From Flavobacteriales bacterium (GTDB taxonomy: Bacteria > Bacteroidota > Bacteroidia > Flavobacteriales_F > PHOS-HE28): DNA of 64,000 nucleotides. The stretch is taken from positions 186,001 through 250,000 of the forward strand of contig JADJDP010000002.1 of assembly GCA_016702645.1 (NCBI GenBank), given 5' to 3'. This document shows, piece after piece, positions 11,101-18,600 of this stretch (the stretch's first letter is position 1; each line of letters begins with the position of its first letter). The position numbers and the translations under genes are program-made. The notes under the pieces were generated by a model. It was not told where the DNA came from. It worked only from the letters and a program-made list of their open reading frames with translations, and ran no database searches.

Positions 11101-11531
11101 CGCAAGGCTCCACGTACTTGTGGGTGCCGGATTCGCTGGTGAGCAATGCCAGCGCGGCGAACCCCATCACGGAACCGCCGGTTACCACATGGTTCACCGT
11201 ACTGGTCACCTCTCCCAATGGGTGTGTGGACCTGGACAGTGTTCTGGTGACCGTGGTACCGGAGGTGGTCATCCCGACCGGCTTCACGCCCAATGGCGAT
11301 GGATGGAACGATGTGTGGGAGATCGACAACATCGACCTCTTCCCCGAATGTGAAGTGGAAGTATACAACCGTTGGGGGGACATGCTCTTCCGCAGCGTCG
11401 GCTATCAAGAGCCCTGGGAAGGGAAATACAACGGCGACTTCGTTCCAGTAGGAACCTACTACTACGTGGTGAAGCTCAACGACCCGCGATTCCCCGACGC
11501 GTACACTGGCCCGCTCACTGTGATCCGCTGA
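2160..11531 (+). CDS. giant SprB-repeat surface adhesin with type B T9SS sorting domain
   Basis: A 3123-residue predicted surface adhesin. After a signal peptide (to about residue 25) comes a beta-helix-like N-terminal region opening KYWVGGTGNWDDAAHWS, common in secreted Bacteroidota giants. From about residue 265 to 2870 I count about 33 SprB-type repeats (PF13573-like, about 80-85 aa), each built as C-x(3)-CDG...GG..PY.Y.W...GQGT...GLC.G.Y.V.ITDA.GC, so most carry four cysteines. Two PKD-like segments follow (ISECANVPLLLDGSGS; NAGADQTIFLGDQ). The end is a type B sorting domain (FTPNGDGWNDVW, YNRWGDMLF, YTGPLTVIR). SprB of Flavobacterium johnsoniae, the mobile gliding adhesin, has the same architecture, but orthology is not shown. 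The reading frame is intact over 9.4 kb. Its likely partner is the PorP/SprF gene starting 4 nt downstream. Confidence 0.93.
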   Translation: MRTHDPHKLLLAAILFGASVVAVAQAEGARTKYWVGGTGNWDDAAHWSATEGGPGGAGAPRANENVVIAGGAESIITLDGRAQCKDLRVDAANAFVRIDGSERTELSIAGDWQLQGSLHWSSNGTVRLTGGGMVDTHGLPLNGRVVFDNENERTILSDLTLANNDITFRRGTVHAGTALINARSLCAEGRAVKRFNAGRSVIVLNTTPDMNALRDVVRGESSVLAIGGEKRTWPGDGNGTVEALDVNVCATGAGQTPFIATTSATTNYNGFNIRCRGECNATITVNVTGGSGNFTYSWLFGGPPTQTWVGACGGPQIVVVTDVTQGVSCGVPYNVTEPSPLGVIFFGAGTPPTCADVCNGTRTALAIGGVAPHTYNWNNGAGGNSSFSQLCAGVNTLRITDLNNCIFDTTFTFDLLPIEPNLTFTDNSCFGQCDGTATVAPTGGTAPITVTWNPAPGGGQGTNNATGLCAGNYTVLLADANGCDTTLAFTIAQPSPIVPNPTITPASCFGNCDGSASVAPSGSPGPFTYTWAPAPGGGQGTANATGLCEGAYTVLIEDQITGCDTLVPIVIDAPPAIDVQGVVTDATCSNSCDGEVEITITGGSAPFNIVWSPPPPAGQGTTTITGLCAGDWSVTVTDALGCDTTVSFTVNAPPPIVASVITTDVTCAGECDGTATADVQGGVGPYTYVWTPAPGSGQGTPNATDLCAGPGSVLITDANGCDTTITFLINEPPPLQATPSQTDVTCGALCDGTAGVVVTGGVSPYTYVWTPAPGSGQGTPTASGLCAGPISVLITDANGCRLTVDFIILDAVPIELSLQVLPATCPGVCDGSAGVIVTGGIAPYGYVWTPAPGTGQGTPNVTGLCPQAYSLTVTDAAGCDTTIAFTVPAPAPIVASGLVTDATCAGECDGAVVLTVSGGDGTYTYIWTPQPPVGQGTGSVSGLCAGTWDVTIASGACDTTLSFVVNEPPPIDASVTTTDPTCAGVCDGTATIVVSGGTAPYGFVWAPAPINGQGTPNATDLCPGNYTVTVIDAAGCDTTLAFIINEPIPITVDLQTTPASCGGACDGTATATPAGGTPPYTYDWQPPPGGGQGTPNATGLCPAAYTLTVTDAVGCSVIIPFAISTPSDIDASGVVTDASCVNNCDGAIDVTATGGLPPFTYTWTPTPGTGQGTPNAGNLCAGNWSLQISDAAQCDTVLLFVVGAPPAIIPNGSQTDENCLGPCNGTASVNPTGGQAPFTYVWAPPPPVGQGTPNASSLCPGIWSVTIGDASGCDTTVVFDILPKVPLVDNLVWTDSPCPNTCQGTATVTPTGGIPPYTYLWTPNPPVGQGTPTASGMCLGVWEVRVFDSVGCFTATTFFINTPPQFDAALVTTAETCAGPCTGTATIAPTGGTGTILIDWQPPPAAGQGTATATGLCAGTNYTVTLTDDNGCDSTFTFTIDPFTAITANSSSTPVSCAGVCDGTATVGPTGGLAPYTYDWQPPPAGGQGTPQATGLCEGTISVTITDASGCSIVADILIVGPPPIVDNAVVSGIVCAGDCNGSITLAPTGGVAPYTLVWSPVPPNGQGTTSATGLCSGTYAVTITDASGCSADFSYDIIEPPVLTLDVTVAPSQCQVCIGSATLVISGGVGPYSIIWTDPSATIIAQDVLTVSNLCGGVHTVSVTDANGCTVQQAVPIIDSNGEVLTTTDGTTSCPNLCDGNVSVAFTCSDPPCVIAWSDVAGNDLGVSSNSLTNLCPGDYLVSVTNASGCVSIDTATVVAPQPTTLLISSSPVTCAGDCDGTATVGVSGGIPPYVFTWSPPPGGGQGTPFATGLCAGIYTVLISDGGSCDTTAQVLITEPDSLFSGAIVDGIGCAGQCDGNITLGIGGGTAPYTVVWSPVPPNGQGATAAFGLCAGDWTATISDANGCSITETYTIIEPLPLTVSVSTTASTCPNCDGTATATISGGTPPYNVDWSLNGTTVSTDPIATDLCGGLYQLTVTDAFGCSTQQIVQVSDSNAEVLTPTDGQTTCSGNCDGTVSVGFICNSPPCNVEWTDAGGNVIATNVLSIDSLCVGTYTAQVTNGDGCVSFADASVVPSQTIVPNLSSTPASCAGVCDATATVGPTGGVEPYTYAWDPPPGGGQGTPQATGLCVGVYTVIITDALLCDTAVQVLILEPAPITLDGTVQDISCSQVCDGSITVVVNGGTLPYVLSWSPAPPTGQGTNTANDLCAGDYTLTVTDANGCTASQTWSVTEPLPLQFTGSSTQSECGVCNGTADATVSGGTQPYFIEWSLGGNIVGTGPSITGLCAGIYNVLVTDANLCTLQAIVPVSDLDGEVTTMTDDLVTCPGDCDGVVSVAFTCSDPPCTIAWFDAAGTDLNEPGNVLSNLCAGLYLVQVTNGTGCLTIDTAFVTEPQPIVPNLSTSPASCFGVCDGTATVGPTGGQPPYTYVWDPVPPIGQGTAQADSLCAGTWTVVISDQAGCSITVDVLILEPTAVTATSTVTPITCNGACDGAISVVPSGGTAPYTYGWTPIPGNGDGFPDATDLCAGDWSVTITDFNGCDTTYTFTLIDPPLLLVDVVTTDNLCFGDCAGTATITVGGGVAPYAIEWRDAAGAIIEVNTTAIDSLCAGDYSVLVTDANGCLLQTPFAITQGTPIDATITFSNETCFGPCDGTAAVTPSGGTAPYTFFWQPPPGSGQGTDQVSGLCEGNYTLTITDALLCDTTISFTIAPYTPISDNATVSNVTCHGACDGSIALAPTGGIGSYGYVWNPVPPNGQGTAQATGLCPGNYSVTVTDGVGCDSTFTYVITEPDTLLVTIDLVIDASCADAADGAINATASGGTINYQFDWNGPNGFDAQTEDISGLVPGSYTLTVTDANGCTYTIGATVGALVTVIADAGQDISECANVPLLLDGSGSTGAVTYEWRDDQNNVISNNATADPGSLPPGTYTFTLTVSDGPCSDSDDITITILDLPIANAGADQTIFLGDQATLGGSPTGPQGSTYLWVPDSLVSNASAANPITEPPVTTWFTVLVTSPNGCVDLDSVLVTVVPEVVIPTGFTPNGDGWNDVWEIDNIDLFPECEVEVYNRWGDMLFRSVGYQEPWEGKYNGDFVPVGTYYYVVKLNDPRFPDAYTGPLTVIR
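2940..10790 (+). repeat. tandem SprB-type coding repeats (about 33 units of roughly 240-255 bp)
   Basis: Protein-level tandem repeats within the 3123-aa adhesin, each with the C-x(3)-CDG, PY.Y.W, GQGT, LC.G and DA.GC landmarks. Nucleotide identity is moderate, so units are diverged rather than freshly duplicated. Between about 6520 and 9380 they group into three copies of a higher-order four-unit block of about 954 bp. Confidence 0.85.
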
Positions 11532-11535
11532 TGCC

Positions 11536-12465
11536 ATGAAGAACCAACGCATCCTTTTCCTCTTCGGTGTGATCACGACGGTCTTCACCGCGCGCGCGCA
11601 ACAATTGCCACAACTCACGCAGTACCAGTTCAACGACTACATCTTCAACCCGGCGGTCGCCGGAAGTCGTTCGTTCTTCGAACTGCGCAGTGGCCACCGA
11701 TACCAGTGGGTGGGTATCCAGGACGCACCGCGTACGTTCACCCTCAGTGGCACCACACCATTGGGCAGCAAGATGGGCGTGGGCGGCTACCTCTTCACCG
11801 ACATCGTTGGACCAACGCGACGCACTGGTGTGCAGTTCTCCTATGCCTATCACTTGAAGCTCACCGAAGACCTAAAGCTCTCGCTCGCGCTTTCCGGTGG
11901 TATGCTACAGTTCCTCATCGATGGGTCGAAGATCCAGTTCCACGACCCCGGCGACCCGATCATGGACGATCAACTGCGCGGCGAGTTGAAGCCCGATGCC
12001 AAGTTCGCGTTCATGCTCTACCACCCGAAATACTGGATAGGTGCCACCGCACCACAGCTGCTGGGCAACAAGGTGTACTTCTTGAACGAGAGCGACGGCA
12101 GCTTGAGCCGGATGGAGAGGCACTACTATGCAATGGGCGGCTACCGTTTGCCGATCGGTACCGATTTCAAGCTGGAGCCATCCTTCCTGGTGAAGTACGT
12201 GGCCCCCGTTCCCGTAAAGCTGGATCTCACGGCCACCATCAAGTACCGGGACACGTTCTGGATAGGAGCCTCTTACCGGACGAACGATGCCTGGTGTGCC
12301 ATGGTGGGTTATTGGCACAAGCAGCAGTTCCAGTTCGGGTACAGCTACGATGTGATCACCAGCAATCTGCGCAACTACAGCACCGGCACACATGAGGTGA
12401 TGCTCGCGATCACCATCGGCAAGGATCCGGCATCTACCCCCGCAGCGGGCACTACACCACCCTGA
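11536..12465 (+). CDS. PorP/SprF family type IX secretion outer-membrane protein
   Basis: A 309-residue paralogue of the protein at 1206-2147. A signal peptide (MKNQRILFLFGVITTVFTARAQ) leads into QLPQLTQYQFNDYIFNPAVAGS, the diagnostic PorP/SprF start, then a predicted beta-barrel with the usual late motif FQFGYSYDVITSNLR and GTHEVMLAI. An upstream in-frame-independent ATG overlaps the adhesin stop, but the start at 11536 gives the clean signal peptide. Its position 4 nt after the giant adhesin suggests it is the dedicated factor for that cargo, as SprF is for SprB. The C-terminus carries a short Pro/Thr tail (PASTPAAGTTPP) that the other two paralogues lack. Confidence 0.93.
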   Translation: MKNQRILFLFGVITTVFTARAQQLPQLTQYQFNDYIFNPAVAGSRSFFELRSGHRYQWVGIQDAPRTFTLSGTTPLGSKMGVGGYLFTDIVGPTRRTGVQFSYAYHLKLTEDLKLSLALSGGMLQFLIDGSKIQFHDPGDPIMDDQLRGELKPDAKFAFMLYHPKYWIGATAPQLLGNKVYFLNESDGSLSRMERHYYAMGGYRLPIGTDFKLEPSFLVKYVAPVPVKLDLTATIKYRDTFWIGASYRTNDAWCAMVGYWHKQQFQFGYSYDVITSNLRNYSTGTHEVMLAITIGKDPASTPAAGTTPP

Positions 12466-12551
12466 TAGAGAGGGAAGCGGTCCGGGGCGTTGAGATCCGT
12501 CGATACAATCCGGGGTGTTGTCGATATTCCCTACGTGGGTGCGCCTTTGAA

Positions 12552-12583
12552 TTGACCTCCGCACCGCACTCGACCGTAATTTG
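12552..12583 (+). promoter_or_regulatory. putative internal promoter before the second giant gene
   Basis: TTG at 12552 and TAATTTG at 12577-12583 are separated by 22 nt, close to the Bacteroidota TTG / TAnnTTTG arrangement, about 24 nt before the start codon. This lies in the only sizeable gap (141 bp) of the locus, so the third module may have its own promoter. Confidence 0.4.
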
Positions 12584-12606
12584 CACACCCTTTTACCAGG
12601 GGGCAC

Positions 12607-15600
12607 GTGCGCGCGAAGACTTTCTTGACAAACCCGTGGATGGTCCTTCGCGGATCGACCCTCTTCGTTGCCCTGCTTTTTGGGGGGCAAGTCGCTGCAC
12701 AGCAGGTGGATGCTTGCAATGGTTACTACTTGGATCCCGGAGGGAACGCGCCGTACGCGAACAACGAGAACGTCACGGTCACCATTTGCCCGGATGGGGG
12801 CGTAGCCTCGGGTCCGAGCACCTCCATCCTGTTCCTTTCGTGGGATATTGCCGTTGGGCCTGGGGATCGGTTGGAGATATTCGATGGCGACAATGAACTG
12901 TGCGCCTCATTGGGTGTCGGCTCATTCTCGAACCCACTTACTGGCCAAAGCTTCACGTCCACCCACGCCAGCGGTTGCCTTACGTTCCATTGGCAAAGCG
13001 ATGGAAGTGGCACGGCGGAAGGGTGGCGGGCGCGCATAACCACAGCACCGCATCCCGGGGACAATACGGCAGCGAGCGTCTGCGCTGCTGCTGCACCGCT
13101 TTCACTGTTCTCCTTGCTCAGCGGTGACCCTGAGCCAGGAGGTTCCTGGAAGGATCCCATTGGAGCACCGCATAGCGACACCTTCGACCCAGCGATCGAC
13201 ATCCCCGGCAACTGGATCTACACCCAAACAGGTCCTGCCCCCTGCGCCCCAGCAAGCGCCACGCTCACCCTTACCAAGATCACCGCTGCCGACCCCGGTG
13301 TTGATGCGAACCTGAGCGTTTGTGCCACGGATGCCCCGGTATCGCTCTTCGATGCGCTGGGGGGCACACCCGACCCCGGCGGGTCATGGACCGCCCCCGG
13401 CGGTGGAGCGCATTCGGGGATCCTTGACCCCGCGACGGACCCGGCTGGCCAGTACACCTATACGGTCATAGGTACATCGCCATGCGTGGCCGCCTCGGCC
13501 ACGGTCACCGTCACCATCAATCAACCAGCGGATGCAGGAACGGACGGGTCTATCACCGTGTGCAGCAACAGTGCTCCGTTCGACCTCTTCGGATCGCTCG
13601 GTGGAAGCCCCGATCCAACCGGTGCATGGACCGGCCCTGGCGGCACCCCGGTCAGCGGCACCTATACACCGGGTGTGAGCGTACCGGGGATCTACACGTA
13701 CACGGTGCCGGGGACCCCACCCTGCCTCCCGGACGTGGCGACAGTTACCGTAACGCAAGTGACCGCTCCGAATGCAGGTGCTCCGAGTGCGCTCACAGTT
13801 TGCAGCGACGATGCCCCCTTCTCGATGCTCGCTCAGTTGGGCGGTACTCCGGACCTGATCGGCACGTGGGCCGGACCGGGCGGTGCGCATGGCCCCACGT
13901 TCGATCCAGCTGTCGATATCACCGGGGCATATACCTACACGGTTATCGGTACAACGCCCTGCTCCAACGCCAGCGCAACATTGACGATCACCGTTCGCGA
14001 AGCACCGGATGCTGGCACGAACGGTGCCGTGACATTGTGCAGCACGGATGGCGTGTACGCCCTGTTCAACGCCCTTGGAGGGACTCCTGCGCTTGGAGGC
14101 ATCTGGCGTGATCCCAGCAATGCGGTCCATTCAGGCAACTTCACCCCGGGCTTGAGCACACCCGGCGCGTACACCTATCAAGTGGTCGGACAGTTGCCAT
14201 GCGATCCGGCAACGGCAACGGTCACTGTCACCGTGAACGCTGCTCCCAACGCAGGTATCGGAGGTACCGTCACGCGGTGCTCGAATGCCTCGAACGTCGA
14301 TCTGTTCGCGCAGCTCACCGGTGCCCCGCAGTCCGGCGGTACATGGACCGGGCCATTGGGAGCTCATTCGTCCATCTTCGTTCCTGGTGTGGATCAACCG
14401 GGGAGCTACACCTATTCGATTCCTGGAATTGCACCGTGCGCTAACGCGACCGCTGTGCTGAACGTGGTGGTCGTGACAGCGCCCGATGCAGGCGGCGATG
14501 GTTCGACAACGGTGTGCGGTAATGCGACAGCGTTCGATCTCTTCGCGTTGCTGGGCGGATCCCCGGACGCGGGCGGCACATGGACCGCACCCGGAGGAGG
14601 AGTTGTGACAAGCACGTTCACGCCAGGTTCATCGGCTTCTGGTTCCTACACCTACACGGTTGCCGGAACGCCACCGTGCGCGAACGATGTGGCAACGGTG
14701 GCCGTGACGACCATCGCACCTCCGAACCCAGGAACCAACGGAAGCATTTCGGTGTGCAGCAATGCCGCCTCGGTCGATTTGTTCACGCTTTTGGGTGGCT
14801 CGCCACAAGCAGGAGGAACGTGGACAAGACCCGGAGGTACTGCACACTCCGGCACCTATCTGCCTGCCACTGAGCCGGGCGGCAACTACACATACACTGT
14901 AGCGGGCACGCCCCCCTGTACCAACTTGAGCGCCGTGGTGCAGGTAGTTCGTACCATCGCGCCGAACGCAGGAACGAACGGCAGCACCACCGTATGCAGC
15001 ACCAATGGCCCCTTCCTGCTGATCAATCTGTTGGGCGGTTCACCGAATGGAACGGGTACTTGGTTGAACCCGTCCTTGTCCCCCACGTCCGGCACCTTCA
15101 CCCCCGGCACAAGTGCTTCCGGGACCTACGCATACGTAGTACAGGGCGCTGGGCCCTGTGTCAACGACACGGGTTTTGTCACGGTCATCGTTAACACGGC
15201 ACCGGATGCTGGGGCGAATGCTTCGATCACCGTCTGCGACAACGTAGCCCCCTTCCCCCTGTTCGATGAATTGGGTGGAACGCCCATGATGGGCGGGACA
15301 TGGACGCGGCCGAACGGCACCACGCATCCAACCGGCATCTTCACTCCTGGGTTCTCGCAGATCGGTGGTTATACCTATACGGTTGCCGGCCTTGCCCCGT
15401 GCATCAACGCAAGCGCGGTAGTAACGGTGAACGTGAACCACCAGCCGGATGCCGGGAACAACGACAGCTTCACGCGGTGCAGCACGGATAGCCAGGTGGA
15501 CCTGTTCGACGAGCTCGGTGGTAACCCTGAACCGGGTGGGACATGGACCGGCCCAGGTGGTGCCAGCACGGGGATCTTCATTCCTGGAACATCCCTAACA

Positions 15601-18600
15601 GGGGTCTATACCTACAACCTTGTCGGAACCGCACCTTGCGTGAATGCGAGCGCAACGGTCACGGCAATTGTGAACCAAGCGCCCAATGCTCGAGGCGATG
15701 GTGAACTAACGATCTGCGAGGGCTCTGGTGCGGTGGACCTTTTCACCGTGTTGGTAGGCCCCTACGATCTCAATGGAGCATGGGTGGAACAGACCACATC
15801 CGGGCAGTTGAGCGGGAGCTTCTTCGACCCTACCGGCTTACCTCCCGGCGTCTACCAATTCGAGTACACCGTTGATGGGAACGGGCAGTGTGGGGATGAC
15901 CAAGCCCATGTCGAGATCATCATCGTTGCGCAGTTGGACGCTGGCAGCAATAGCACGACGTCCACTTGCGGGAGCAACATGCAGGTGAACCTTTTCAACC
16001 TGTTGGGTGGCTCGCCGGACCCGGGCGGCACTTGGGTGGACCTGGACCTCACCGGTGAGGTGACCGGGCAGTTCTTCAATGCCTTCGACGCAGGGGCTGG
16101 TGTTTACCACTTCCGCTACCGGTTGGTAGGTGCGGTCGGTTGTGACTCGGATTCGGCGCTCGTTACGCTCACCGTGGTCGCCCCTCCGAACGCTGGAACG
16201 AACGGCAGTACCATCACGTGCAGTAGCGCATCGTCCTTTTCCATGGTCCCGTTCCTTGGCGGAAGTCCGCAGGTCGGTGGCACATGGCACGTAGGTTCAC
16301 CCGGTGGTGCAGGTCACGGGGCCAGTTACAACCCCGCCATCGATACCTCGAACGACTTCTATTACGTGGTTGGTGGCAATCCACCTTGCTCGAGCGCGAG
16401 CGCCCGGGTCACTGTGACCGAGGTGCAGGAAGCCAACGCTGGCAACAACGCTTTCGCAACGGTCTGTTCCAACGGAGCGGCCTTCAACATGTTCAGTCTG
16501 TTGACGGGCAACCCGAACACGGGTGGTTCCTGGTTCTTCAACAACCAGAACCACAGCGCCACCTTCGACCCGAGCATCGATGTTCAGGGTGTTTACGAGT
16601 ACCGCGTTCCCGGCCAGCCTCCGTGCCCCGTGGATATTGCGACACTCACCATATCGGTGACCTTGGGGGCCAATGCCGGCTGCAATAGTTCGGCCACGGT
16701 TTGTTCCGACGATAGCGCATTCCTTTTGTTCAACGTGCTCACGTGCAACCCGCAGAACGGCGGTAGTTGGAGGGGCCCGGACCTGCTCCCGCACAACGGT
16801 ACCTACACACCGGGAACGAGCGTACCGGGCGACTATCTCTACATCATTGTCGGTGTCCCGCCATGCAGCAGTGATACCACAGTGGTCTCGGTTTTCGAGA
16901 ACGATTCCCCGAATGCTGGAGGGAATGGGTCGGGCTCGTATTGCTCTACCGACCCGTCGGTGAACTTGGGCACATTGCTCACCGGCAACCCTGATCCGTT
17001 CGGAACGTGGGTGGGTCCTGCTCCCGGAAACCCACCCTTCAGCGGGATCTTCACACCAGGGATCAGTGCTCCAGGTGCATACACCTACACCGTTACGAAC
17101 TCGTGCGGATCCGACAATTCGACCGTGACGGTGGTGGTGACCACACCACCGAACGCGGGTTGCAACAACACGGTAACAACCTGCAACAACGGAGGCATCA
17201 TCAATATGCTGTCCCAACTGGGATGCGCTCCAGCTCCGGGTGGCACATGGACGGGACCTTTGCCGAGTACGGCGGTGGTGGGGGGCTTCTTCCAGCCGGG
17301 CCTTTCCGTGCCGGGAACCTACCGCTACCGAGTTGCCGGAAGTGGTGCGTGCGCGGACGCGTTCGCCTTCCTAACGGTGAACGTGAACACCCTGCCCAAC
17401 GCGGGTAACGATAACAGCTTGCAGGTGTGCAATACCGCCGGTCAAGTGAACCTATTCCCGCTTTTGGGAGCTGGTGCGCAGCCCGGTGGCAGTTGGTACT
17501 ACAACAGCATCACACCGCACTCGGGTATCCTGAACCCCGCCACCGACCTCTCTGGTAGCTATGTGTACCGACTGACGGGTGTGGCCCCGTGCGCCAGTGA
17601 TTCGGCCACGGTTCAGGTGCAAGTGGCCGCCGCACCCAACGCAGGGAACGATGGCTTGGCGGAAACATGCAGCGATAATGGTCCCTTCGCATTGATCAAC
17701 TTCATTACCGGGGGACCGCAACTGAACGGCGATTGGACCGATCCCGCTGGGGCTCCGCACTCGGGCATATACGCACCCGCCACGAACGCGTCCGGGTTGT
17801 ACGAGTACCGCGTGCCGGGGAATGCGGGTTGCCCCGCCGACTCCGCTTATGTAACGGTGATCGAGAACCAAGCCGTGGATGCCGGGGGCAGTGCCGTAAC
17901 GGTGGTATGCAGCAATGCACCGCCCTTCGATCTTTTCAATTTGCTCACCGGATCCCCGGGAACAGGAGGAACCTGGTACCAACCCAGTGGTGCGATCACC
18001 ATTAGCACCTATGTACCCGGTGTCTCGCAACCGGGTATCTACAAGTACAAGCTTGTGGGAACAGCGCCTTGCGAGAACGATTCAGCCACGGTGACCGTGG
18101 TTCAGAACACGGCCGCAAACGCTGGTATAAGCAGACTAGTGGCAGCGTGCTCATCGCATGTTCCGTTCGCGCTCGTCGACTCGCTCGGTGGCACACCGGA
18201 CAACAATGGCGCATGGACCTTCAACGGCCAGCCGCATGGACCTTTCTTCGATCCAGCCACCGACGCCCCGGGCCCCTACGTGTACACCGTACTTGGTGCA
18301 GCGCCCTGTGCCACCGTTGTTGCGCAGGTGGTGGTGACCGTCACGGAAGCGGAGAGTGCCGGTTCGGATGGAACGCTCACTGCATGCGTGGGTGCCGATG
18401 CCATAGCGCTTCCGGACGGGCTGGAGGGCGATCCCTCTCCCGGTGGATCGTGGACGAACAACTGTGGGTCGGGTGTGCTTGTCAACGGCGTCTTCGACGC
18501 TACTGGATTTGCCAGCGGCAGTAGCTGCACTTTCACCTACACGCATGCTGCGGACGGCCCTTGTCCGGCGGTGAGCGCATTGGTGACCTTGAACGTCGTT

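Noticed and set aside
9741..11633. Open frame of 630 codons on the minus strand
   Set aside because: Antisense to the SprB-repeat adhesin; it is a His/Arg-rich sequence with no domain and is a GC-driven shadow.
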